DNA from: Pseudodesulfovibrio portus
GTDB taxonomy: Bacteria; Desulfobacterota; Desulfovibrionia; Desulfovibrionales; Desulfovibrionaceae
DNA length: 64,000 nucleotides
NCBI RefSeq assembly: GCF_026000375.1
Contig: NZ_AP026708.1
Location: 2,950,001-3,014,000, forward strand
Direction: 5' to 3'
Shown piece by piece: positions 35,997 through 44,430 of this stretch; within the stretch, counting starts at the first letter, position 1; each line of letters begins with the position of its first letter. The notes under the pieces were generated by a model that had not been told where the DNA came from, ran no database searches, and worked only from the letters and a program-made list of their open reading frames with translations. The position numbers and the translations under genes are program-made.

Positions 35997-36709
35997 TTGT
36001 CCTCGTTCTTCTTGACCAGGGCCAGGGAAAAGTAGTGCGGCCTTTCCGGCGCGTCCTTGATGTCGGTCAGGATGGACTCGCCTTCCATGCCCAGCCGGGA
36101 CACCAGGACCGTCTTGTCGGCGAGCCGCAGCCTGGTCAGGGTGTCGCGGATTTCCTCGAAGTTCTTGTAGGCCTTCAGGATAACGGCATTGTCGGCCACG
36201 TCAAGCTGTGCTTCCAACCTGTCCGGGTCGGACACGCCCGAGGTGATGAGCAGGGACTCCTTGGACTCGGCCAGGACCAGCCCGATGCTGGCGGCGGCGG
36301 CGTGGAAGGAGGTGATGCCCGGTATGGCCCGCAGCCGGGTGTCCGGGGCGAGCTTGAGCAGGGTGCGCTGCAGGTAGCCGTATGTGGAGTATGTCAGCGG
36401 GTCGCCCAGGGTCAGGAAGGCGGCGTCCTCGCCGCGGTCGAGCACCTCGGCCACGATGGCCGCATTGGCCTGCCAGGCCTTTTCGAGCTCTTCGGGGTCC
36501 TTGGTCATGGGAAAACCGAGCTGGATGACCTGTGCGCCCTCCTTCAGATGCGGCCGGGCGATTCCGTAGGCGGTGGAATAGTCGTTCTTGGTGGAGGCGG
36601 CGGCAAAGACCACGTCCACCTCGCCGAGGGCGCGGATGGCCTTGAGGGTGATCAGTTCCGGGTCGCCGGGGCCGACCCCGATGCCGTAAAGCGTGCCTTT
36701 CTTCGTCAT
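35993..36709 (-). CDS. cbiL: cobalt-factor II C20-methyltransferase CbiL
   Basis: A 238-residue SAM-dependent tetrapyrrole methylase: LYGIGVGPGDPELITLKAI, LTLGDPLTYSTYGY, IPGITSFHAAAASIGLVLAE are typical of CbiL/CobI. It acts on the product of CbiK (cobalt-factor II to III). ATG at 36709 has AAGGAA five bases upstream and gives the usual start; an in-frame ATG 20 codons earlier is unlikely. Its neighbours encode the chelatase and a cobalamin-type ABC transporter. Confidence 0.93.
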   Translation of the reverse strand: MTKKGTLYGIGVGPGDPELITLKAIRALGEVDVVFAAASTKNDYSTAYGIARPHLKEGAQVIQLGFPMTKDPEELEKAWQANAAIVAEVLDRGEDAAFLTLGDPLTYSTYGYLQRTLLKLAPDTRLRAIPGITSFHAAAASIGLVLAESKESLLITSGVSDPDRLEAQLDVADNAVILKAYKNFEEIRDTLTRLRLADKTVLVSRLGMEGESILTDIKDAPERPHYFSLALVKKNEDK

Positions 36710-36776
36710 GGTATTTCCTTGCCTCTCCTGCGGGGAGCAGACTGTGTCCTGTTTCGGTTGCGGCGTCAATCGCAGG

Positions 36777-37670
36777 CTACCAGTGCAGCAGCCGGTATAC
36801 GGTGTCGATGCCCGTCAAAAGCCGCATGGTCGGTCTGGATACCAGGTGCTCGTCCACCAGGAAGACGGTGTTGTTCAGCACGGCCTTGATGCGCGAGGCA
36901 GCCGGGCCGTTGCGGATCTTGTCCACCGAGACCTGGTTCATGGCTCCGTACTGGGCCAGGTAGAAATCGATGTCCTTGCCCCTGTCGAGCAGGCGTTCCA
37001 GGCCGTAGGCGGCAATATTGGTGTCGCGTTTCGGCCTGGCGTCGGGCGCCGCGTTCCGCCCGCCCGCGTAGTGCAGGACGAACAGGGGCATGGAGCCGGG
37101 CGAAAAGGTGGCGTGTTTGGAGTGGATGGATTCGAAAAATACCCTGGGCCGTTCCTGCTCCGGCAGGTGCGCGAGCCGTTCCTCGAAGAAGGAGAGCTTG
37201 TCCTTGAAGGTACGGACCATCCCCTCGGCATCCGTTTCCCTGCCGGTCAGCAGCCCGAGGGCGCGCCAGTACCCGTACATCTCGTCCACGGTGTTGGGTT
37301 GCAGGGAGACCACGGTGATCCCGTGTCGTTCCAGGGCCTGCCACAGGCCGGGATACCCCCTGTCGAGCATGGGGCGGATGAGTACCAGGTCCGGCTCGGC
37401 GGCCAGGAACCGCTCCACGCCGTCGCGGGCGCTGAAGGCGGTCTTTTCCATGGCGTGCGCGGGATAGTCCTCCTGGCGGGACACGCCGACGATTTCCTCG
37501 TCGAGGCCGAGCTCGAAGAGGTTTTCGCTGTGCGCCGCGTACAGGGAAATGATGCGGGTGAACGGCTTGTCGAAAGTGACGGTTCTCCCGGAGTCGTCGG
37601 TCATGGTCAGGGCCGAGGCGGTGGCAGGCAGGAGGAGTATGAGAAGAAGGGCGGAGAGAATTCGGTTCAC
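36777..37670 (-). CDS. ABC transporter periplasmic binding protein (BtuF/FepB-like)
   Basis: A 297-residue cluster-A binding protein with signal peptide (MNRILSALLLILLLPATASA). The fold begins TMTDDSGRTVTFDKPFTRIISLYAAHSENLFELG and continues with EPDLVLIRPM and YGYWRALGLLTGRE. It likely delivers a cobalt, corrinoid, heme or metallophore ligand to the adjacent FecCD-type permease; the cobalamin riboswitch favours a corrinoid or cobalt-related ligand. It overlaps the ATPase gene by four bases. Confidence 0.88.
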   Translation of the reverse strand: MNRILSALLLILLLPATASALTMTDDSGRTVTFDKPFTRIISLYAAHSENLFELGLDEEIVGVSRQEDYPAHAMEKTAFSARDGVERFLAAEPDLVLIRPMLDRGYPGLWQALERHGITVVSLQPNTVDEMYGYWRALGLLTGRETDAEGMVRTFKDKLSFFEERLAHLPEQERPRVFFESIHSKHATFSPGSMPLFVLHYAGGRNAAPDARPKRDTNIAAYGLERLLDRGKDIDFYLAQYGAMNQVSVDKIRNGPAASRIKAVLNNTVFLVDEHLVSRPTMRLLTGIDTVYRLLHW

Positions 37671-38452
37671 GATGCTTCCTGTGAATAGATGATGGCCGGT
37701 CCGGCTTCGGTGTCCAGCACGGTTGTCCGGACGCGGAAGATGGCTTCGATGTTGGCCGGGGTGAGCGTCTCTTCAGCGGTTCCCTGGGCGTGCGCCGTCC
37801 CGTCGGCAAGGATGATCACCCGGTCGCAGAACCTGAGCGCCAGGTTGAGGTCGTGTAGGACCGTGATCACGTTCCTGCCCTGCTCCCGCGCCAGCCGTCG
37901 GAGCTCGGTCATGGTCGCCAGCCCGTGCCGGATGTCCATTGACGAGGTGGGCTCGTCCAGGAGCAGGACCGGGGTGTCCTGAGCCAGCCCCCGCGCCACC
38001 ACGGCGCGTTGCCGTTCGCCCCCGGACAGGTCGGCCAGCACCCGGTCGCGCAGATGGCCGAGGTCCATGACCGTCAGGGCCCGTTCCGTCATCTCCAGGT
38101 CCGTCGGCAAGGGGCGGGCGAACCGTGGGATGTGCGGGTGGCGGCCCATGAGTACGGTCTCGAACACGGTGAAGGGAAAGTTGGCGACAGGGACCTGTTC
38201 CACCAGGGCCAACCGGCGGGCCAGTCGGGAAGCGGGATACTCCCCGACGGGAACGGAGTCAAGGGCGGCCTGGCCGCTGTTTGGGGCGAGGTGGCCGGAG
38301 AGAAGCCCGAGCAGGGTGGACTTGCCGCATCCGTTCGGGCCGACGATGCCGTGGAGCAGGCCCGGCTCAAAGGCCAGGTCCAGGCCGCGCAGGACCGGCG
38401 ATTCCCCGTACCCGAAGCGCAGGGACGTGGTGTTGATGTGGCCGCTATCCAT
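37667..38452 (-). CDS. ABC transporter ATP-binding protein (BtuD/FecE-like)
   Basis: A 261-residue ATPase: Walker A GIVGPNGCGKSTLLG, signature DLSGGERQRAVVARGLAQ, Walker B VLLLDEPTSSMDIRHG and switch His VLHDLNLALRFCDRV. It powers the FecCD-type permease encoded just upstream, with which it overlaps by eight bases. Confidence 0.93.
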   Translation of the reverse strand: MDSGHINTTSLRFGYGESPVLRGLDLAFEPGLLHGIVGPNGCGKSTLLGLLSGHLAPNSGQAALDSVPVGEYPASRLARRLALVEQVPVANFPFTVFETVLMGRHPHIPRFARPLPTDLEMTERALTVMDLGHLRDRVLADLSGGERQRAVVARGLAQDTPVLLLDEPTSSMDIRHGLATMTELRRLAREQGRNVITVLHDLNLALRFCDRVIILADGTAHAQGTAEETLTPANIEAIFRVRTTVLDTEAGPAIIYSQEAS

Positions 38453-39464
38453 GGAGTTTCCTGCGGCTGCGGGTGAAGATGTGGCAGAACACCGGGCCGC
38501 CGATGAGGGCGGTGAGCACGCCGATGGGCACCTCCTGGGGCAGGACGGCGCGGGTGCAGGTGTCCGCCGCCAGCAGGAGGATTCCCCCGCCCAGGCCGGA
38601 GGCGGGCAGCAGCCACCGGTTGTCCGGCCCGACCACCATGCGCATCAGGTGGGGGATGATCAACCCCACGAATCCGATGACCCCGGAAACGGACACGCAG
38701 ACCGCGCTGACCAGCGACGCCGTGACCAGCAGGAAGAGACGGATCTTTCCCGTGTCCACGCCCAGGCTGCGGGCAGAGCGTGCGCCCAGGCTCATGACGT
38801 TCAGGTCGCGGGCGAAGTAGAGGCAGGCCAGGAATCCGGGCAGCACGGCGCAACCGGCCAGTACGGCGTCGGTCCAGGTGCGGGCCGCGAAACTGCCCAT
38901 GAGCCAGAAGACGATGACCGATACCCGTTCGTCGGCCATGTACTTGATGAAGCTCAGCCCTGCCGAAAGGATGGCTGAGATGATGACGCCCGCCAGGATG
39001 AGATTGGCCGGATTGAGCTCGCCGTCGCGCCCGGACATGGCGATGACCGCCACCAGGGTGGCCGTGGCCCCGAGAAAGGCCATGATCGGCAGGGTGGCCG
39101 GACCGGCGAAGGCCAGGCCCAGCAGCAGGGACAGGGCCGCGCCGAAGGCCGCCCCGGACGACACGCCCAGGGTGAACGGGTCGGCCAGGGGGTTGAGGAG
39201 CAACCCCTGGAAGACGGCGCCGGACACGGCCAGGCCGAAGCCCACCAGCAGGGCGCACAGGATGCGCGGCAGCCGGACGTCGATGACCACGCTCGCCTTG
39301 AGCGGGTCCACGGTTTCCGCCGCTCCCCGCAGCCACTCCGACAGGGCGGCGACCACTTCGCCGGGCGAGACTTCGATGAAGCCCATTCCGGCGGCCAGCA
39401 CCACCATTCCTGCCAGGGAGCAGGCCAGGGCGGCGACGGCGGTGGTGCGGGAAACGGCGGTCAT
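38445..39464 (-). CDS. ABC transporter permease, FecCD/BtuC family
   Basis: A 339-residue inner-membrane permease with about ten hydrophobic segments. Family matches include LPRILCALLVGFGLAVSGAV, FQGLLLNPLADPFTLGVSSG and GFVGLIIPHLMRMVVGPDNR. It forms the channel of the importer encoded with the ATPase and binding protein. Starts eight bases after the periplasmic cbiK gene. Confidence 0.93.
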   Translation of the reverse strand: MTAVSRTTAVAALACSLAGMVVLAAGMGFIEVSPGEVVAALSEWLRGAAETVDPLKASVVIDVRLPRILCALLVGFGLAVSGAVFQGLLLNPLADPFTLGVSSGAAFGAALSLLLGLAFAGPATLPIMAFLGATATLVAVIAMSGRDGELNPANLILAGVIISAILSAGLSFIKYMADERVSVIVFWLMGSFAARTWTDAVLAGCAVLPGFLACLYFARDLNVMSLGARSARSLGVDTGKIRLFLLVTASLVSAVCVSVSGVIGFVGLIIPHLMRMVVGPDNRWLLPASGLGGGILLLAADTCTRAVLPQEVPIGVLTALIGGPVFCHIFTRSRRKLHG

Positions 39465-39472
39465 GGTTTTCC

Positions 39473-40450
39473 TTACGGCAAGAGGTGGGTTTGGGCCAGG
39501 GCGTCGTCGAGGTGGCGCACGTAGATGTCCGCCCAGGCGTCCACCATGCCCAGCCCGCGCAGGTCGGTCTTGACCGTGAAGCCTTCCTTGGCGAGCAGCA
39601 CTTTCCAGGCGTCGTCCTCGTCTCCGGCCATGTCGTTGGAGGCGTGGTCGCCGGCCACGATCATGAACGGCTTGAGCAGCACGTTCTTCTTGCCGCTTTG
39701 TTTGAGCAGGGCCAGCATGTCGTCGAAGGCGGGGTAGCCTTCCACGCAGGCGACATACACGGGGTAGTCGTGCCTGTTTTGCATTTCACGTTGGAATTCC
39801 GCGTAGATGCCCGTTGAGTAGAAGTCGTTGCCATGGCCCATGTAGACCAGGGCGGCGTCCATCTTCCCGGCCTCGTCAACGTCCGCCTTGAGGGCCTGGG
39901 CCGCAGCAGCGATGTCCTCGGTGTAGGGGTGGGCGTCGCCGGGCATGCCCAGCGCCGGGCGGCCCAGCCGCATGGCGGTGAAGGGCAGGGATTTGGCCTT
40001 GACCGTGCGGATGGAGCGCAGGCCGATCAGGGTGTTCTTCAGGTCCGCGAACTCCTCGCCGGAGAAGACGTGCAGGGACTGGACGGTGACGTCCTTGTAT
40101 CCGGCGTCGGACAGGTCGGCCAGGGTGGCCAGCGGGCTCTTCACGAACAGCACGTCTTCGGGCACGCCGGGGTTGGCCTTCTGCCAGGCCGCGTCGTCGC
40201 GGCGTTCCTTCCAGATGTTCCGGATGATGCCGGAGGTGAAGGCGAGCCTGACCAACGTGCCGGGGTGGGCCTTTTCGATCCGGGTCCGGATGTTCAGGAT
40301 GGACTTGAGCGCCTCGGGATAGGAAGTGCCGAAGGCGGCCAGGACGATGGCCTGTTTGGCCGGGCCCTGGTCGTGATGGCCGGCAAAGGCGGGGACGGCC
40401 AGGGTGAGAACGAGAACGCAGACGATGAGCGATTCTACGATACGATGCAT
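39473..40450 (-). CDS. cbiK: CbiK-family chelatase, periplasmic form
   Basis: A 325-residue CbiK with a cleavable signal peptide (RIVESLIVCVLVLTLAVPAFAG), so exported. The mature part begins QAIVLAAFGTSYPEALKSIL and carries ALVYMGHGNDFYSTGIY and SLHVFSGEEFADL with the chelatase histidines; DHASNDMAGDEDDAW closes the site. A periplasmic CbiK is known from Desulfovibrio vulgaris, where it was reported as a heme-binding tetramer; its role there is uncertain. It is the first gene after a cobalamin riboswitch, followed by an importer, so a role in metal or tetrapyrrole uptake is inferred. GGAGG ribosome site is inside a small hairpin. Confidence 0.92.
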   Translation of the reverse strand: MHRIVESLIVCVLVLTLAVPAFAGHHDQGPAKQAIVLAAFGTSYPEALKSILNIRTRIEKAHPGTLVRLAFTSGIIRNIWKERRDDAAWQKANPGVPEDVLFVKSPLATLADLSDAGYKDVTVQSLHVFSGEEFADLKNTLIGLRSIRTVKAKSLPFTAMRLGRPALGMPGDAHPYTEDIAAAAQALKADVDEAGKMDAALVYMGHGNDFYSTGIYAEFQREMQNRHDYPVYVACVEGYPAFDDMLALLKQSGKKNVLLKPFMIVAGDHASNDMAGDEDDAWKVLLAKEGFTVKTDLRGLGMVDAWADIYVRHLDDALAQTHLLP

Positions 40451-40455
40451 GATTT

Positions 40456-40470
40456 CCTCCGTTTCGGAGG
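40456..40470 (-). promoter_or_regulatory. ribosome-site hairpin before periplasmic cbiK
   Basis: On the minus strand CCTCCG-aaa-CGGAGG; the 3' arm is the Shine-Dalgarno GGAGG five bases before the ATG at 40450. It could lower translation of the gene. Confidence 0.5.
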
Positions 40471-40484
40471 GCGTGTTCTGGGAA

Positions 40485-40521
40485 TGAAAACCCCCTTTTC
40501 CGTCGGATTCCGGAAAAGGGG
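40485..40521 (-). terminator. intrinsic terminator within the riboswitch leader
   Basis: Minus-strand CCCCTTTTCCG and CGGAAAAGGGG form an 11-base perfect stem with an eight-base loop, followed by GTTTTC. It lies between the cobalamin aptamer and the periplasmic cbiK gene and so is a candidate regulated terminator. Confidence 0.6.
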
Positions 40522-40654
40522 AGCCGTTTTTTCCCTTCAGTGCCGCAAGCGGTAAGCCCTCGTACCACCGGGGCAGGACCATGGTCGTCAAGCCGCTTTG
40601 GAACGACCGGATGCGCGGCTGCGGATTCGAGAATCCGGCAGGCTGGCCCGGTGG

Positions 40655-40811
40655 CGGCTTGTCAGGCAGGTCTTCCGGCTGGCCCCTCGCGCCTTCGCCT
40701 TCCCAGGCGTATGCCCAGTGGCGTGTTGAAAGCGGTCGGCAGGGCGTCACGGCGGCGGGTCCGCTCCCGATTCACACGGGATTCCCTATTGAGCTGTCGA
40801 GCACCTGAAGT
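40655..40811 (-). promoter_or_regulatory. cobalamin riboswitch
   Basis: On the minus strand the conserved aptamer landmarks appear in order: TTCAGGTGC, AATAGGGAATCCCGTGTGAA, GGAGCGGACCCGCCGCCGTGA, CCACTGGGCAT, TGGGAAGGC, and the B12 box AGCCGGAAGACCTGCC. An exact 16-base palindrome (40622-40637) and a terminator follow before the periplasmic cbiK gene. It should lower expression of the chelatase/importer/cbiL/cbiK unit when cobalamin is plentiful. End points are approximate. Confidence 0.92.
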
Positions 40812-40817
40812 CGCGAA

Positions 40818-40845
40818 ATTATGTCCGGTCGGGCCGTTATGTCAA
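40818..40845 (-). promoter_or_regulatory. promoter of the cobalamin-riboswitch unit
   Basis: Minus strand TTGACA (40840-40845), 16-base spacer, CATAAT (40818-40823). The expected transcript start, near 40811, coincides with the first helix of the riboswitch. The -35 box lies at the 3' end of the CheA-like gene. Confidence 0.7.
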
Positions 40846-42495
40846 GCTCGTTTGCGCCTGTGCGGCGATCCGTTCCTGGAAGTGGCGGATCATTTCCTCG
40901 GTGTCTATGACCAGGGCGTCGGATTCGCCCATCATGCCGTAGCCGAGGATGGGGATGTCGAAGATTTCCTCCACGGGAACGGTGAAGCCCGTGATGACTA
41001 CCTGCTGCTGCCTGAGGACCTCGTCCACCAGGATGGCGCCCTTGTAGTCGCCCACGCGCACGACGATGGCCTGGGCCATCTCGATGTCGTCCACCTGCGG
41101 GGTCAGGTCCAGGAGGTCGGCAAGCCTGAGCAGGGTGTGGATCTCGCCGCGCACGTCCACGGTCTCGCGTCCGTCCGGCAGCCCGACCACGTCGTTGAGG
41201 CGCGGCATGTATATTTCCACCACGTCCCGGCTGGGCACGATGAACGTCTCGCCGCCCACCTTGGCGATGAGGGCTTCCACGATGCCTTCGTTGGCCGAGC
41301 GGTCCAGGGGGATTTCGATGGTGAAGGCCGCGCCCTTGCCCAGCTCGCTCTCGATGCGCACGTCGCCGTCCAGGGTGACCTTGATGGCGTTGACCACGGC
41401 GTCCATGCCCACGCCGCGACCGGACACGTCGGTGATCTTCTCCGCCGTGGAAAAGCCGCTCTGGAGCACGAACTGGAGGATTTCCCCGGTTTCGTATTCA
41501 CCGTCCGCCTCGGCCAGTCCCTTTTCGATGGCCTTGTTGAGAATCCTGTCGGGGTCCAGCCCGCGGCCGTCGTCCCTGACCTGGATGTATGCGTTGTCGC
41601 CCTTCCGCCAGGCGGACAGGGTGACGATGCCGGTGTCGGTCTTGCCTGCGGCCTTGCGCCCGTCGGGGTCTTCCAGGCCGTGGTCCACGGCGTTGCGCAG
41701 CAGGTGGACCAGGGGCTCGTTGAGGCTTTCCACGATGGTCTTGTCCAGGGCCAGGTCGTCGCCATTGACCTGGAAGTCGATCTTCTTGCCGATCTTCTGG
41801 CTCAGGCTCTTGACCAGCCGGTGCATGGGCATGAAAATCTGCTTGAGCGGCACCAGGCGGATGGAGTTGACCTCCATCTGGAGCTTGCTGATGACGTTGT
41901 CCAGTTCACGCAGGGAGGAAGCCACCTGGGACATGTTGGTGGAGCCGCCCTGGGCGATGACCGCATAGGTGACCATGAGCTTGCCCACCAGTTCGATGAC
42001 CCGGTCCAGGGAGTCCGTGGGCACGCGGATGGAGGAGATGGCCGAGGCCGCAGTCTTGGCCTCGGGCTTGGCCTTTTCCGGCTTTTTGGCTTCTTCGGCC
42101 TGGTCCTGCTCGCCTTGCTCTTCGATTTCGACTTCAACGGCGGGCGGCTCCTCAAAGGCCTTGGCCGCACTCTCTTCGGTCTCCTCGACAAAGCCGGAGG
42201 AGGACTTTTCGATCTTGGCCAGGGCGTCGGCGCTATCTTCCAGAAGGCCGCCCAGGGCGAAGAAGAATTTCTTGTGGGCCTCGCAGATGCCGAGCATGGA
42301 GGTGATGATTTCCCGGCTCGGCGGCGTGATGCCGTCCTTGAGCATGTCCAGGATGGCGATGACGCTTGCCGAGGAGAGTTTCATGCATGACAAGCCGAGT
42401 GCATCCACGGCCTCGCCGGCGCCCTGGCCGGTGGCTTCCACGTCGAGAATTTGCGTCTCGATGTCTTCGATGCACTGTATGATGCTGTCCTGCAT
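40837..42495 (-). CDS. CheA-like histidine kinase lacking a recognisable phosphotransfer (P1) domain
   Basis: A 552-residue kinase. Residues 1-110 are helical and show no H-x-x-K-G site, unlike normal CheA; an acidic and Ala-rich linker follows (about 110-155). Then come the dimerisation domain (SSIRVPTDSLDRVIELVGKL), the ATPase with N box LVHLLRNAVDHGLEDPDGRK, G1 VRDDGRGLD and G2 SGRGVGMDAV, and a C-terminal CheW-like domain (GGETFIVPSRDVVEIYM). The adjacent gene encodes an Hpt protein that may receive the phosphate in trans. No chemoreceptor or CheW gene is adjacent. Confidence 0.87.
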   Translation of the reverse strand: MQDSIIQCIEDIETQILDVEATGQGAGEAVDALGLSCMKLSSASVIAILDMLKDGITPPSREIITSMLGICEAHKKFFFALGGLLEDSADALAKIEKSSSGFVEETEESAAKAFEEPPAVEVEIEEQGEQDQAEEAKKPEKAKPEAKTAASAISSIRVPTDSLDRVIELVGKLMVTYAVIAQGGSTNMSQVASSLRELDNVISKLQMEVNSIRLVPLKQIFMPMHRLVKSLSQKIGKKIDFQVNGDDLALDKTIVESLNEPLVHLLRNAVDHGLEDPDGRKAAGKTDTGIVTLSAWRKGDNAYIQVRDDGRGLDPDRILNKAIEKGLAEADGEYETGEILQFVLQSGFSTAEKITDVSGRGVGMDAVVNAIKVTLDGDVRIESELGKGAAFTIEIPLDRSANEGIVEALIAKVGGETFIVPSRDVVEIYMPRLNDVVGLPDGRETVDVRGEIHTLLRLADLLDLTPQVDDIEMAQAIVVRVGDYKGAILVDEVLRQQQVVITGFTVPVEEIFDIPILGYGMMGESDALVIDTEEMIRHFQERIAAQAQTSLT

Positions 42496-42504
42496 GATAT
42501 CCCC

Positions 42505-43230
42505 TTATTGCGTAGTGAAATAGGTTTCTTCGTCGGCGTAAACGGAAATGGTCTGGTCGAAACCCCAGGCGTAGAGGGTCATCCTGGCTTCGGCAGACAT
42601 GTTGCAGGCGGCGATCTTGAAGGTGGTGCCCATGGAGGACACGGCCGCCCAGGCCCCGGAGCCGAAGGTCAGGACCTGGCCCAGGTCCAGGAGGATGGAG
42701 TCCCCGGGCTCCACGGAGAGGATGGCCGAGATGATGGGCTTGAAATGGCCGTCCAGGTGGACGCGGGGGTCCTTGACGCGGATGATGGTCACCTCGTCCC
42801 GCGTCTCCACGTCCACGCCCGCGCCGGTGATTTCGGAAATTTCCTGGCCGGACTCCGATGCCGCGCGGATGAGTTCCAGGACCTCGTTCTGCTCTTCCTC
42901 GTCCGGGTTCCCTTCGCGCAACTGCTCAAGGACCTGGAAGATCATGTTCACCCCGCGCGAGAGCAGGGTGACGTTTTCCGACGTCGAATCCACATCGCCG
43001 GACTGGACCTTCTTCAGGAAGTCCTCGATCTTGTGGGTGAAATGGGATGCCTCTTCGAATCCCGCCATGAAGCCGGTCACACCCTTGATGGTGTGCAGGG
43101 GGCGGGCCAGGATTTCGATGCCGTCGGCGAGTTTGTCGCCTTCCAGCATTTCCAGCCCGTCCATGACCTGGGGGTAGTATTTGTCGTTGACCTCGGAGAA
43201 GAACTCCTCGACCATTGGATCTTCGCTCAT
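42505..43230 (-). CDS. Hpt-STAS fusion protein
   Basis: A 241-residue protein. The N-terminal helical domain has the Hpt motif ARPLHTIKGVTGFMAGF with phospho-acceptor His46 and Lys49-Gly50. The C-terminal part (about 140-235) resembles a STAS domain, with LLDLGQVLTFGSGAWAAV; Ser191 sits where phosphorylated serines lie in anti-sigma antagonists. It could take phosphate from the CheA-like kinase and pass it to the CheY-like protein encoded upstream, while the STAS part engages another partner. The spacing to both neighbours is about ten bases, consistent with one operon. Confidence 0.78.
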   Translation of the reverse strand: MSEDPMVEEFFSEVNDKYYPQVMDGLEMLEGDKLADGIEILARPLHTIKGVTGFMAGFEEASHFTHKIEDFLKKVQSGDVDSTSENVTLLSRGVNMIFQVLEQLREGNPDEEEQNEVLELIRAASESGQEISEITGAGVDVETRDEVTIIRVKDPRVHLDGHFKPIISAILSVEPGDSILLDLGQVLTFGSGAWAAVSSMGTTFKIAACNMSAEARMTLYAWGFDQTISVYADEETYFTTQ

Positions 43231-43242
43231 GACGGTCCTTTC

Positions 43243-43638
43243 CTATTTGTTCAGAAGTCCGAGCTTTTCCAGTTCCTCGTAAAGCTTGTCCTTGGCAACC
43301 GGCTTGACGATGTAGGCGGAGGCCTCGCCGTCGTAGAACGTCTTAATGACGGTCTGCGGATCGTCCAGGGCCGTGGTCATGATCACCTTGACTCTCGGGC
43401 GATAGTTGTTTTCGTTTTCGATCTTTCGGATCTTCTGCAATGCCTCGATCCCGTCCACCTCGGGCATCATGATGTCCATCAGAATCAGGTCGTACGGATT
43501 ACCGTCCGTGTGGCTCAGCTTGAACGCCTCAACGGCCTCCCGCCCGTTGACGACGATATCGACATCGAACAGGGTCATGAGGAAGGACCGCAAAACTTTG
43601 CGGCTGAGGAATTCGTCTTCGACAATCAATGCGCGCAT
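43243..43638 (-). CDS. single-domain response regulator (CheY-like)
   Basis: A 131-residue receiver: acidic pocket ALIVEDEF (Glu7, Asp8), phospho-acceptor Asp55 in LILMDIMMPEVDG, switch Thr in VIMTTALDD and Lys112 in IVKPVAK. It is the first gene of the three-gene unit with the Hpt-STAS protein and the CheA-like kinase, and so the probable phosphate receiver. Confidence 0.93.
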   Translation of the reverse strand: MRALIVEDEFLSRKVLRSFLMTLFDVDIVVNGREAVEAFKLSHTDGNPYDLILMDIMMPEVDGIEALQKIRKIENENNYRPRVKVIMTTALDDPQTVIKTFYDGEASAYIVKPVAKDKLYEELEKLGLLNK

Positions 43639-43826
43639 GCTTCACTCCGTCGGTATCTAGGGAAATAGTACCAATTTCTCTTCTTTTCCTATGGTAAAGG
43701 AAAAAAAGTCAATACGATGATTGAAGATTATCATGCCTTGCGATAGCACGTTTTTTTCATTTTTGCATGTCCTTGGTGTTGCCGACGGGCTTGCCAATTG
43801 CCGGGAGAATCGTTACCAAGCCGGCT

Positions 43827-44417
43827 ATGTCACGCGAGATCACGGAAAAACGGAAAGAGCGCATCGATCGGGTTCTTGCCAGGCGGCAGAAGGACCTCAC
43901 TCTAGTCATGGACAACATATGGGACCCGCACAACGTCTCTGCTGTGCTCAGGAGCTGCGACGCCTTCGGCGTGGCCGGGGTCCATCTCTATTATACGACG
44001 TCCCAGTGGCCCGACCTCGGCAAGAAAAGTTCCGCCTCGGCAAAAAAGTGGATTCACCGCACCCTGCACGTGGACGCCGGGGCCATGGTCGATTCCCTGC
44101 GGGCCCGGGACATGCAGCTGTTGCGGACCGGATTTTCCGAGACCGCCCGACCGGTCATGGATTTCGACTTCACCAAGCCCACAGCGATCATATTAAGCAA
44201 CGAGCATCGGGGCACTTCCCCGGAATTGGCCGAGCTTGTTGAAGATGAAATATACATTCCCATGCAGGGCATGGTACAGAGTTTCAATGTGTCGGTGGCT
44301 GCGGCCATCATTCTCTATCAGGCATTCACTCAACGGGACCGGGCGGGGATGTATGATTCGCCCACATTTTCCGACGAGGAATTGGAACAGCTCAAACGCG
44401 AATGGTATTCAAGATAA
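43827..44417 (+). CDS. SpoU/TrmH-family RNA 2'-O-methyltransferase
   Basis: A 196-residue SPOUT enzyme similar to TrmH, which methylates G18 of tRNA. Motifs: RRQKDLTLVMDNIWDPHNVSAVLRSCDAFG (motif 1, in part), ILSNEHRGTS (motif 2) and YIPMQGMVQSFNVSVAAAIIL (motif 3, knot). ATG at 43827 gives the normal start; an ATG at 43767 lacks a ribosome site and adds an atypical leader. It is divergent from the CheY-like gene across about 190 bases that include a TTTTCC/GGAAAA dyad. Confidence 0.88.
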   Translation: MSREITEKRKERIDRVLARRQKDLTLVMDNIWDPHNVSAVLRSCDAFGVAGVHLYYTTSQWPDLGKKSSASAKKWIHRTLHVDAGAMVDSLRARDMQLLRTGFSETARPVMDFDFTKPTAIILSNEHRGTSPELAELVEDEIYIPMQGMVQSFNVSVAAAIILYQAFTQRDRAGMYDSPTFSDEELEQLKREWYSR

Positions 44418-44430
44418 AAAAGGGGTGGCC

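Noticed and set aside
40837-42495. His in the CheA N-terminal segment AHKKFF as a phosphotransfer site
   Set aside because: It does not fit H-x-x-K-G, and the surrounding helix lacks Hpt features.
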